Source: CAZEDU01 sp964511185 (GTDB taxonomy: Bacteria; Myxococcota; Myxococcia; Myxococcales; Myxococcaceae). From it: a DNA stretch of 12,753 nucleotides. The notes beneath the pieces were generated by a model that saw only the letters and a list, made by a program, of their open reading frames with translations, was not told the DNA's origin and searched no databases. Positions 6,687 to 12,753 of this stretch are shown here, piece after piece (positions within the stretch are counted from its first letter, which is position 1; each line of letters opens with the position of its first letter). Location of the stretch: positions 1 to 12,753 of the forward strand of contig CAZEDU010000140.1 of the NCBI GenBank assembly GCA_964511185.1. Direction: 5' to 3'. Position numbers and translations under genes: made by a program.

Positions 6687-7031
6687 ATGCGGACCATGAC
6701 GGTCCCCCCTGTCTCGGCCGAGCGCCGCACTGAAGTCCGTCGCGCGGTGAACCGCGAGTTCGCTTCGGTCGACGAGTTTCTGTCCGAGTACGTGACCAAC
6801 TTGAGCCGCAGCGGCGTCTTCGTCCGCTCCGACGACCCGCTGCCGGTCGGCACGTCGGTGAACTTGAAATTCACCATCATCTCCGACGACCTCGAGACGA
6901 TAGAAGGTGTGGGCGAGGTCGTCCGCGTCGTGCCGAAAGGTGGCGCGGAGCCGTCGGGCATGGGCGTGGTCTTCAAAGAGCTGAGCCACGTGTCGAAAGA
7001 GCTCATCGAGCGCATCTTGGTGAAGCGCTAG
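6687..7031 (+). CDS. PilZ-domain protein (probable c-di-GMP receptor)
   Basis: This is a 114-residue single-domain PilZ protein, a cytoplasmic family that binds the second messenger cyclic di-GMP and acts by protein contact. Two RxxxR motifs stand near the N-terminus (R14-R18 and R19-R23), followed by the NxSxxG motif N38-L-S-R-S-G43 within FLSEYVTNLSRSGVFVR. Then come the beta-barrel strands (LPVGTSVNLKFTI, GMGVVFKEL) and a C-terminal helix. The FLSEY...NLSRSGVFVR block resembles the small PilZ proteins common in myxobacteria (TIGR02266-like, from memory). The start could be ATG 6687 or ATG 6696; neither has a good ribosome binding site, and I took the longer. The gene lies 47 bases after rng and 5 bases before the YihY gene, so it is probably cotranscribed with the latter. 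Its partner is unknown. Confidence 0.85.
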   Translation: MRTMTVPPVSAERRTEVRRAVNREFASVDEFLSEYVTNLSRSGVFVRSDDPLPVGTSVNLKFTIISDDLETIEGVGEVVRVVPKGGAEPSGMGVVFKELSHVSKELIERILVKR

Positions 7032-7036
7032 GCCGG

Positions 7037-8359
7037 GTGAGGAACCTCGTCTTGTCGCTGCGAACCTCGCTCCTTCGGCGGTGGCAAGAAGCCTTCGCGC
7101 AGCGCTTCGCGTCCGACGTGTGGCACGCGCTGAGGGCGGTGCTGCAGGGCTTTCGAGGCCAGAGCATCAACGTGCACGCCGGGCACCTCACCTTCATCAC
7201 CTTGGTCGGCATGGTGCCGCTGCTCACCGCGGTGCTCGCGTTGATTCAGCTGCTTCACCAAGAGGCCTTCACCGCTCGCATCACGCAGTTCATCCAGAGC
7301 CTGCTCGCCCCCGGCGTGCAGAGCGAATCGGCCACCTTCTTCGAGCGCTTCATCAACACCGCGAGCTCGCGCGCGGCCGGCGGGTTCAGCTTCGTGCTCT
7401 TGCTCGTCTCGGCGACCACCCTGCTCCGCCACTTGGAGGCCGCGCTGAACGAGATTTGGGCCGTTCATCGGCGCCGCAACGCCTTCCTCAGCGCGGGCAT
7501 GCATCTGCTCCTCCTGGTCGCGGGGCCGCTGGTCTTGGCCATCTCGCTGGCCGGCACCGCCGGCGTGCGCGATCTGTTGCTGGCGCTCCGGCTGCCTTTT
7601 CACGCTCAAGTCCTACAGATCGGCTCGGCCGTGCTGTCGGTCGTCGGCTTCAGCGTCATCTACAAGCTCGCGCCGCACGCGCCGGTGCGCACGCGCTCCG
7701 CCTTCGCCGGCGGTTTGATTGGCGGGCTCCTGTGGGAAATCGCCAAGCAAGGCTACGGCGAGTTCGCAGCGGCGGCTTTTCGGCAGAACCCCGTCTACGG
7801 CTCTTTGAGCGCGGTGCCGCTCTTTCTCATGTGGGTCTACTTGAGCTGGTGGCTGCTGCTGTTCGGGGCCCGGCTGGCTTACGCCATCGAGCAAGCCGGG
7901 TTCCGTTTCGAGTTCATGGATTTGGGCGGCCACCCGCGGAGCAAAGAGCTGGTGGGGGCCGGGGTCGCGCGCCTGGTCACGAAGGCTCGCTTGCTCGGCG
8001 AGCCTCCACCCACCGTGAAATCTGCGGCACGCGCCTTGGGAGTTCCCCAGCAGCTCGTACAGGAGACCGTCGCACGGCTCGAGAAAGCAGCGCTCCTCTC
8101 GAGGGACCGGCGCGGCGAGCTGCGCCCGACGAGAGAGCCCGCACAGCTCACACTGGCCGAGCTGTCCGCCGCCCTGGGCGGCACGGCCAAGCTCGTCCGC
8201 ACCGAGGAACCACTTTGTAAGACCCCGGAGTTTCAGCAGCTGGAACGGCTGTTCCGACAGGGCGACGAAGCCGGCACCAAGGCCCTCGAGCAGGTCACCT
8301 GGTCTTCCTTGGTAGATGAGGAAAACCCATTGAAATCAAGCGCTTCAGCGGCTGGTTGA
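7037..8359 (+). CDS. YihY/BrkB-family inner-membrane protein with a C-terminal winged-helix-like domain
   Basis: This 440-residue protein starts at GTG 7037, 5 bases after the PilZ stop; TTG 7052 is an alternative. Residues ~46-285 contain about six hydrophobic segments with family-typical blocks: NVHAGHLTFITLVGMVPLL, LRHLEAALNEIW, GGLIGGLLWEIAKQGYGEF and YGSLSAVPLFLMWVYLSWW. The family was once mislabelled RNase BN; its function is unknown, and BrkB was linked to serum resistance in Bordetella. YihY itself is about 290 residues. The additional ~150 residues contain a likely winged helix (about 310-375): TVKSAARALGVPQQLVQET as the helix-turn-helix, then LEKAALLSRDRRGELRPTRE as wing. The last ~40 residues are not recognised. 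The extra domain suggests nucleic-acid or regulatory contacts at the membrane, which is inference. Confidence 0.9.
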   Translation: MRNLVLSLRTSLLRRWQEAFAQRFASDVWHALRAVLQGFRGQSINVHAGHLTFITLVGMVPLLTAVLALIQLLHQEAFTARITQFIQSLLAPGVQSESATFFERFINTASSRAAGGFSFVLLLVSATTLLRHLEAALNEIWAVHRRRNAFLSAGMHLLLLVAGPLVLAISLAGTAGVRDLLLALRLPFHAQVLQIGSAVLSVVGFSVIYKLAPHAPVRTRSAFAGGLIGGLLWEIAKQGYGEFAAAAFRQNPVYGSLSAVPLFLMWVYLSWWLLLFGARLAYAIEQAGFRFEFMDLGGHPRSKELVGAGVARLVTKARLLGEPPPTVKSAARALGVPQQLVQETVARLEKAALLSRDRRGELRPTREPAQLTLAELSAALGGTAKLVRTEEPLCKTPEFQQLERLFRQGDEAGTKALEQVTWSSLVDEENPLKSSASAAG

Positions 8360-8414
8360 AGCCGAGTAGGCCAGAAAACTGTAGAAGTCTTGCGAGCTTA
8401 AGCCGTGCGCTGGC

Positions 8415-8442
8415 TTGCATGTCGCGACGACTTTGGTAAGCT
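8415..8442 (+). promoter_or_regulatory. Candidate promoter of the IHF-beta-like gene
   Basis: TTGCAT (8415-8420), 16-base spacer, TAAGCT (8437-8442) lie in the 128-base gap between the YihY gene and ihfB. The -35 matches 4 of 6 consensus bases and the -10 keeps the first, second and last positions. A short hairpin (AGCTT/AAGCT, about 8439-8456) would lie at the very start of the transcript. The pair is plausible because the gap is long and the downstream gene has its own strong ribosome binding site, but it is unproven. Confidence 0.3.
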
Positions 8443-8478
8443 TCCTTTTGAAAGCTCCCTGATTTCAGGCACCTACCT

Positions 8479-8485
8479 GGAGGAG
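8479..8485 (+). promoter_or_regulatory. Strong Shine-Dalgarno site of ihfB
   Basis: GGAGGAG ends 2 bases before the ATG, with the core GGAGG 4 bases from it. It is the best ribosome binding site in the window, fits an abundant nucleoid protein, and fixes the start at 8488. Confidence 0.75.
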
Positions 8486-8487
8486 CG

Positions 8488-8823
8488 ATGCTGAAGTCTG
8501 ATCTCATCAACATCCTCGTCGCCAAGCGTGGGCTCACGCAGAAGCAAGCCGAAGCGACCATCGAGACGATTTTCGAATCGATGAAGGAAGCGCTGTGCCG
8601 CGGCGAGAACATCGAGATCCGCGGCCTCGGTGCCTTTCACGTCAAGAACTACAAGGGATATCAGGGCCGAAATCCGAAGACCGGCCAGGTTATCCCGGTG
8701 AAGCCCAAGCGGGGCCTGCTCTTCCGCACCGGCAAAGAACTGCGTGACCGGGTGAACCGTCCCGCTCCCCTTCAAGCTGGCTCCGACGGCGGCTCCAGCT
8801 CTGAAGGTGGCTCTGCAGCCTAA
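8488..8823 (+). CDS. ihfB: HU/IHF-family nucleoid protein, IHF-beta-like
   Basis: This 111-residue DNA-bending protein belongs to the HU/IHF family; such proteins work as dimers that insert a proline-tipped beta arm into the minor groove. The helical N-terminus (MLKSDLINILVAKRG) resembles E. coli IhfB (MTKSELIERLA). It is followed by GENIEIRGLGAF and the family arm signature GRNPKTG, with the intercalating proline, then GKELRDRVN as in IHF-beta (GKELRDRAN). That last block favours IHF-beta over HU. An IHF-alpha partner is not in the window, so a homodimer is also possible. The last ~17 residues are an extra Gly/Ser-rich tail. The gene converges on sctV with 21 bases between stop codons. Function as a general chromosome-organising and regulatory protein is inferred from the family. 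Confidence 0.92.
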   Translation: MLKSDLINILVAKRGLTQKQAEATIETIFESMKEALCRGENIEIRGLGAFHVKNYKGYQGRNPKTGQVIPVKPKRGLLFRTGKELRDRVNRPAPLQAGSDGGSSSEGGSAA

Positions 8824-8841
8824 GGGCGTTCGCTTGGCTGC
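8815..8841. terminator. Possible hairpin between convergent ihfB and sctV ends
   Basis: GCAGCC (8815-8820) can pair with GGCTGC (8836-8841), extended by AAG/CTT (8822-8824 with 8833-8835) after one bulged base. It covers the ihfB stop and lies next to the sctV stop, so it could serve both directions. There is no T-run on either strand, which argues against classical intrinsic termination; Rho-dependent ends are as likely. Confidence 0.25.
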
Positions 8842-8844
8842 CTG

Positions 8845-10857
8845 CTAGGCGGCGGCCAGCTTTCCGACGGGACGAACCGATAGCTCCGCATCGAGCTCGG
8901 CGTAGGTCAGCACTGCGACCGATGGGAGCGTCCCTTCCAGCAGCCGTTTGAGCTTGGCGCGCACGTCAGCGGCGGTGAGCACCACGCCTTCGGTGCTGCG
9001 CTCGAAGACTTTCACCGCTCCGCGCAGGATGCTCGATGCGACTTCGGGATCGAGCGACACACCCTCGCCCCCCCGGAGAGCCTCCTCGACGGCCGGGTCC
9101 ACCAGGTACGCGTAGAGCGCGCCGCGGGGCGCGTAGCGGTGACTGAAGTACCGGTGGAGCGATTGCCTGCAGCGCTCGGCCAGGGCCGCAGCATCGCCTT
9201 CCGCGTGCGGGTGGGCGAGCGCCTCGAAGATGAGCTTGGCGTGTTGAATGGAGACGTCCTCACGCGCCAGGCGACGGAGCACCTCGGACAAGAGCGGAAG
9301 CGGAACTTTCTGTAGGACCTCTTTGACCAGGACAGGCGCCTGAGGCTCGAGCAGCTCGATGAGCTGTTGGGTCTCTTGGATGCCGAGGAAGTCAGCCACG
9401 CGCTTGCGCAGCGCGGCGGTGAGGATCTCGCGCAGGAGCTCGACCGGCGAGAGGAGCTGAAAGGCCGCTCGATCCATCTCACGGACGGAGACGGCCGGCA
9501 CCGCCGTCACCGAACGTCCGGGCAGGAGATTGGGAAACGGCTGCGCGCCGGTGAGTCCTCTCAGCTCGTGCGCTGGCTTGAGGGTGAAGAGCTTGTCGAG
9601 ATCGACGGCGGCTTGCGTGGCAGGCACGCCGTGAATCCACAAGCAGTACCCAGAAGGCTCCAGCCGCTCAGAATCGATGACGAGCTGCGCGGCCGGCGCG
9701 CGCACGCCGGTCTGTGCAAACAAGAGATCGCTCACCTTCTTGAGCTCTGTGGGCCACCCCTTGCCGGTCATCAGCGAGGTCCAACCGCGTCCGAGCTCGA
9801 GCTGAATCGGCGCCGAGTAGCCCACCGGGGCGGTCGTGCCCTCAGGCGCTTCGTCCTGCGGGTCGGCCGCCTCGACCGCCTGCGCGGTGAACCAGCGCGG
9901 GCATCGCCAAGCGCACAGAAAGCTGAGCGCGCTGAGCACGCCGAAGACCAAGGCGGGCATCGCCGGGAGCAGCGCCAGGCAGCCACAGAAGGTGCCGACT
10001 ACCAGCCACACGCGCCGGTCGCGGAAAAGATGTCCCGCCAGCTCGCTCGCAGGATTGCTGCCCTCTTTCTCGGCGGCGACGCGGGTCACGAGCACCGCCG
10101 CCGCGACCGACAGACACAGCGAAGGGATCTGCGAGGCCAATCCATCCCCGATGGCGATGAGGGCGTAGGTCGCCGCGGCTTCGGACATGTTCATGCCGCT
10201 CTGAGTCGTCCCGATGACGATGCCGCCCACCAGGTTCACGACCACGATGATCAGCCCCGCAACGACGTCTCCCTTGATGAACTTCATGGCGCCATCCATT
10301 GCGCCGAAGAGCTGCGCTTCTCGCTCGAGAGCCCGGCGGCGATCACGCGCCTGGGTTTGATTGATGAGCCCCGCGCGCAAGTCGGCGTCGATGGCCATTT
10401 GTTTTCCTGGCATCGCGTCGAGGGTGAATCGAGCGGAGACCTCTGCGACACGTTCGGAGCCCTTGGTGACGACCACCAGCTGAATGATGGTCAACACCGC
10501 GAAGACCACCGCACCGACGACGTAGTCACCGCGCACGACGAACTCGCCGAAGGCCTCGATGACCTGCCCGGCGTGCCCTTCCGACAGAGCCAGGCGAGTC
10601 GAGGAAACATTCAGGGATAGCCGCAAGAGCGTCATCACCAGCAGCACGCCGGGGAACGACGCCAGGCTCAACGCGGACTGCGCCTGCGTCGCCACGGCGA
10701 CGACGAGGACCGAGCCCATCAAGCTCAAGGCCAGGCCAACGTCAACCGCCCACGTCGGCAGGGGGACCACCATCGCCACGACCACCGCCACGACGGCGAT
10801 GACCAGCCAGGACTCCGGTGAGACGCGCCAGCGCTTCAGGCTAGAAAGGAAGTTCAT
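8845..10857 (-). CDS. sctV: Type III secretion export gate protein SctV (FlhA/InvA family)
   Basis: SctV forms the nonameric export gate of type III secretion systems. It has an inner-membrane part that couples to proton motive force and a cytoplasmic ring that receives substrates and chaperones. Residues 1-~320 hold about eight hydrophobic segments. The FHIPEP signature lies at about 136-159 (VAEVSARFTLDAMPGKQMAI), followed by LFGAMDGAMKFIKGD and AIGDGLASQIPSL. The cytoplasmic domain (about 350-670) contains the conserved block VADFLGIQETQQLIELL. At 670 residues it is complete and close to family length. GAVVF, IIQLVVVTKGSERVAEV and GAMDGAMKF read more like injectisome SctV than flagellar FlhA. 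ATG 10857 lies inside the end of sctU (17-base overlap), with GAGG 9 bases upstream. It is the last gene of the run. Confidence 0.93.
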   Translation of the reverse strand: MNFLSSLKRWRVSPESWLVIAVVAVVVAMVVPLPTWAVDVGLALSLMGSVLVVAVATQAQSALSLASFPGVLLVMTLLRLSLNVSSTRLALSEGHAGQVIEAFGEFVVRGDYVVGAVVFAVLTIIQLVVVTKGSERVAEVSARFTLDAMPGKQMAIDADLRAGLINQTQARDRRRALEREAQLFGAMDGAMKFIKGDVVAGLIIVVVNLVGGIVIGTTQSGMNMSEAAATYALIAIGDGLASQIPSLCLSVAAAVLVTRVAAEKEGSNPASELAGHLFRDRRVWLVVGTFCGCLALLPAMPALVFGVLSALSFLCAWRCPRWFTAQAVEAADPQDEAPEGTTAPVGYSAPIQLELGRGWTSLMTGKGWPTELKKVSDLLFAQTGVRAPAAQLVIDSERLEPSGYCLWIHGVPATQAAVDLDKLFTLKPAHELRGLTGAQPFPNLLPGRSVTAVPAVSVREMDRAAFQLLSPVELLREILTAALRKRVADFLGIQETQQLIELLEPQAPVLVKEVLQKVPLPLLSEVLRRLAREDVSIQHAKLIFEALAHPHAEGDAAALAERCRQSLHRYFSHRYAPRGALYAYLVDPAVEEALRGGEGVSLDPEVASSILRGAVKVFERSTEGVVLTAADVRAKLKRLLEGTLPSVAVLTYAELDAELSVRPVGKLAAA

Positions 10858-11890
10858 GGGCGGTGGCCTCTGCGTGAGCCGTGCCAGCCGCCTTCAGCAC
10901 GGACGCCGCGGCGACGTAGAGCTCCTCCGGCACCTCGTGCCCGAGCTCGAGCTGCACCAGGCTGCGCGCCAACGGGATGTTCCGGACGATCGGAATCTTG
11001 TGCTTGGCCGCCTCGAGCCGAATCTGAAGCGCCTCGTCCTCTCGACCCTTGGCGACGATGTAAGGCGCGTCGCACTCATCGGGCGCATATCGAAGCGCTA
11101 CGGCGATATGGGTGGGGTTCACGACGATGGCGTGGGCGGCCGCGACGCCTCGAGCAGGCCCACCACTCAAGATTTCGCGGTGTTCCGCGCGACGCCGGCC
11201 TTTGACGTGCGGATCGCCCTCATTCTGCTTGTGCTCTTCCTTGTATTCCTGGTGGCTCATTCGAAGTCGGCGCAGCCGCTGCCAGCGGGCCAACCCCAGC
11301 TCGCACAGTCCAAGGAACAAGACGCCCAGTACCGCTCCCCAGATGGGTTTCCGCATGGCATCGAGCAGCACGACGAACGCGCTTTGGCCGTCCATTGCGA
11401 CGACCCGGGGAACGAGCGGCAACAGCGCGCGCGCCACCCAAAGCAGCCACACTCCAGCCGCGATCGAGATGGCGAAGGACTTGCCGAGCTCGAGCAGCCG
11501 CTCGGCGGTGAACATGCGCCGGGCGCCCTGAGCCATGCTGATCCGCTCCCACTTCGGCTTCAGCAGCGACGGCGTCCAGCAGGCACCCTGAACCAGGCAC
11601 GCCATCACCACGCACGCCAACGTGACGACTGCCCAAGTCGGAGCGCTCAAGGACAAGGCCACCGCGCCAGCGTTTGCCATCGCAGTCGACTCTGACGCCG
11701 TCTCGATGCTCCAGACCCGCTGAGCGAAGCGCATCAGGAGCCCAGCACCGCCGTAGACCGTGGCGCCGAGGACGCCCACAATCGCCAGCCACCCCAGACC
11801 CGTCGTCAACAGGCGCGATCGAAGCAGATCGCCCTCTTCCTTCGCGCGTCGAAGCCGCTCGGGAGTCGGCGGCAAGGTCTTGGCGCTCAT
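10841..11890 (-). CDS. sctU: Type III secretion export switch protein SctU (FlhB/YscU family)
   Basis: SctU is the substrate-specificity switch of the export apparatus. It wraps the SctRST core and cleaves itself at NPTH to change substrate class. The 349-residue protein starts MSAKTLPPTPERLRRAKEEG, the family N-terminus. Four hydrophobic segments follow (about 30-53, 82-104, 136-158, 178-200). Next come the linker EYKEEHKQNEGDPHVKGRRR and the autocleavage motif N258-P-T-H261. The cytoplasmic tail includes VRNIPLARSLV. All key residues are present, so cleavage between N258 and P259 is expected. ATG 11890 overlaps the sctT stop (ATGA). An in-frame start 46 codons upstream (12028) exists, but its product lies within sctT and has no family resemblance. 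The TAG stop lies 17 bases inside sctV. Confidence 0.94.
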   Translation of the reverse strand: MSAKTLPPTPERLRRAKEEGDLLRSRLLTTGLGWLAIVGVLGATVYGGAGLLMRFAQRVWSIETASESTAMANAGAVALSLSAPTWAVVTLACVVMACLVQGACWTPSLLKPKWERISMAQGARRMFTAERLLELGKSFAISIAAGVWLLWVARALLPLVPRVVAMDGQSAFVVLLDAMRKPIWGAVLGVLFLGLCELGLARWQRLRRLRMSHQEYKEEHKQNEGDPHVKGRRRAEHREILSGGPARGVAAAHAIVVNPTHIAVALRYAPDECDAPYIVAKGREDEALQIRLEAAKHKIPIVRNIPLARSLVQLELGHEVPEELYVAAASVLKAAGTAHAEATAHELPF

Positions 11891-12657
11891 GCTATCCCCA
11901 GGATTCGCGGCATCGTCTCGACGATGCTCTCCGACCACCGAATGACTCGCTCGACGATGGGACCCGCGCAGAGCCAGGTCACCAGGCCGCCGGTGGCGAG
12001 ACGAACCGGAGCGGCCAGGCTCTGCCAATCGAGCGAGGGCGCGGTGCGAGCGACGAGCCCCGAGAACAGGTCCACCGCGAGCCCCGCGAGGGCGACCGGC
12101 GCGGCGATGGCGAGCGCCAGCGACAAGGCGGCCGCGACCACGCGAATGACCTCGACCGTGCCGCCCATATCGCTGGAGAACGCGCCGAGCTGCACCCAGC
12201 GAAAGCTTCGAATCAATGCGCCGGCGATGGCGAGCTGACCACCCGCCGCCGCGACGCTGCAGATGGACAGCTGGTACAACAGATTACCGGTCGCTGACTC
12301 ATGGCTCTCGGTCCACGGAAGCTTGGCTTCCGCCGAGCTCCCGCGAAACAGGTCGATCAGACTTCCTCCCATGCGCGCGGCGTCGAACGGCAGCGACGAC
12401 AGCAGCCCCACGACGGTCCCCAAGGCAACCTCTCGAAAGAGCGCCAGGACCAGCGCGGCGGCGGTCACTGCTCCGGTGAACTCGACCCCCGCCGCGACGT
12501 GCGCGACGCAGGCGAGAGAGAGGCCGATCGCGAGCCGGACATGGGAAGGAGCCACCCCGGCTCCGAGGAGAGGCGACATGAGTGCCACTGGCCCCAACCT
12601 CCCCAGGCACAGCACGATGGAGACCACGTGACCTTCGAAGTCGGGTGAGAAGCTCAT
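11887..12657 (-). CDS. sctT: Type III secretion export apparatus protein SctT (FliR/YscT family)
   Basis: SctT is the single-copy subunit at the top of the SctR5-S4-T1 export channel in the inner membrane. The 256-residue protein is hydrophobic, with several membrane-like segments. It carries FREVALGTVVGLLSSLPFDAA, then GGSLIDLFRGSS (LIDxxRG at 100-106), and later the block GLVARTAPSLD. The LPF..A...G.LIDxxRGAS pattern, as I remember it, belongs to injectisome SctT more than to flagellar FliR, so I favour the non-flagellar branch. The start ATG 12657 overlaps the sctS stop (ATGA), and the stop overlaps the sctU start in the same way. Such coupling matches the fixed stoichiometry of the complex. 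The protein is more diverged than SctU or SctV, which is usual for this subunit. Confidence 0.88.
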   Translation of the reverse strand: MSFSPDFEGHVVSIVLCLGRLGPVALMSPLLGAGVAPSHVRLAIGLSLACVAHVAAGVEFTGAVTAAALVLALFREVALGTVVGLLSSLPFDAARMGGSLIDLFRGSSAEAKLPWTESHESATGNLLYQLSICSVAAAGGQLAIAGALIRSFRWVQLGAFSSDMGGTVEVIRVVAAALSLALAIAAPVALAGLAVDLFSGLVARTAPSLDWQSLAAPVRLATGGLVTWLCAGPIVERVIRWSESIVETMPRILGIA

Positions 12658-12753
12658 TGCGAAAGCCCCGGCAGGGTCATGAGCAGCTGGGTGGAGAAGC
12701 GCAGAAACTGGGCGGCGGTCCAGGGGGCGAAGAGCGCGATCGCCCCGGTTGCC
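12654..12753 (-). CDS. sctS: Type III secretion export apparatus protein SctS (FliQ family), C-terminal fragment
   Basis: Only the last 32 residues are in the window; the gene enters from the right edge. The fragment ATGAIALFAPWTAAQFLRF followed by STQLLMTLPGLSQ matches the end of FliQ/SctS proteins, where a second hydrophobic helix runs into (G/A)PW and then an amphipathic helix ending in (N/T)LP. The family is about 85-90 residues with two helices, so roughly 55-60 residues lie outside. The stop overlaps the sctT start by 4 bases. Identification rests on the short PW...LP pattern plus the conserved order S-T-U; sctR is expected next to the right. Confidence 0.8.
   Translation of the reverse strand, partial: ATGAIALFAPWTAAQFLRFSTQLLMTLPGLSQ

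Noticed and set aside
4219..6687. 822-codon minus-strand open frame opposite rng
   Set aside because: The translation is low-complexity repeats of V/L/A/R/G and D; the plus strand encodes a full RNase G with conserved catalytic residues at family spacing.
7037..8359. Annotating the YihY-family gene as ribonuclease BN (rbn)
   Set aside because: That name for YihY came from an early misassignment; the protein is a membrane protein with no nuclease motif, and true RNase BN is an unrelated metallo-beta-lactamase-fold enzyme.
8342..8362. Inverted repeat GCTTCA/TGAAGC at the end of the YihY gene as a terminator
   Set aside because: Six-base stem overlapping the stop codon with no T-run afterwards; too weak to call.
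9367..11695. Long plus-strand open frames opposite sctV and sctU
   Set aside because: They are Arg/His/Gln-rich shadows of the minus-strand export genes, which have complete signatures and overlapping operon structure.
11891..12028. 46-codon N-terminal extension of sctU from an upstream in-frame start
   Set aside because: It lies wholly inside sctT, is Arg/Ser/His-rich without family similarity, and the internal ATG at 11890 gives the standard SctU N-terminus and a neat ATGA overlap.
8845..12753. Calling the cluster flagellar (fliQ-fliR-flhB-flhA)
   Set aside because: Gene order fits flagella, but SctT and SctV sequence details favour the injectisome branch and no flhF/flhG follows. The alternative is kept as the refutation test for the finding.
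1..12753. Insertion sequences, prophage genes, CRISPR repeats, tRNA or rRNA genes
   Set aside because: No transposase or integrase motifs, no spaced direct repeats, and no tRNA- or rRNA-like conserved segments were seen on either strand.

Overview
The window is GC-rich (roughly two-thirds G+C by eye, not counted), densely coding and uniform in composition, with no insertion sequence, tRNA, rRNA, CRISPR array or phage gene. The gene set suggests a myxobacterium or close relative (Myxococcota / former Deltaproteobacteria): a Rho with a long charged N-terminal extension, an RNase G with large low-complexity additions, a small PilZ protein, a YihY/BrkB protein with an extra C-terminal domain, and a non-flagellar-type type III secretion export gate. 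This taxonomic guess is inference from content, not a search result.

Left part (1-3971). A truncated rho gene runs leftwards from 1001 and leaves the window at base 1. Diverging from it is a tightly coupled three-gene operon: NAD-dependent DNA ligase ligA, an acylphosphatase, and a DUF3052-family protein of unknown function. The junctions overlap by 4 bases (GTGA and ATGA). The shared upstream region carries a consensus -35 element (TTGACA) for rho, and ligA must start at a non-ATG codon.

Middle part (3972-8823). A 406-base region without a gene precedes rng, which encodes an RNase G-like endoribonuclease. This leader contains several potential RNA hairpins, including two mutually exclusive ones and an 8-bp stem about 35 bases before the start codon. 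The rng protein has all catalytic and zinc-link residues, with spacing identical to E. coli RNase E, plus a ~170-residue low-complexity insertion in its S1 domain and a 100-residue Arg/Pro/Ala-rich tail. Downstream on the same strand are a PilZ-domain protein, a YihY/BrkB membrane protein 5 bases later, and then an IHF-beta-like nucleoid protein with its own candidate promoter and a strong ribosome binding site.

Right part (8845-12753). On the minus strand, reading leftwards, are sctS (partial), sctT, sctU and sctV. Each gene overlaps the next. Together they form the inner-membrane export apparatus of a type III secretion system. Sequence details in SctT and SctV favour the non-flagellar (injectisome) branch over the flagellar one. 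The sctV end converges on the ihfB end with only 21 bases between the stop codons.

The genes form several neighbouring units: transcription termination, DNA replication/repair, RNA turnover, c-di-GMP signalling/envelope, and protein export. I see no single pathway joining them. The items most worth a second look are the export-gate operon, the expanded RNase G and its structured leader, the Rho extension with its leader, and the two-domain YihY protein.
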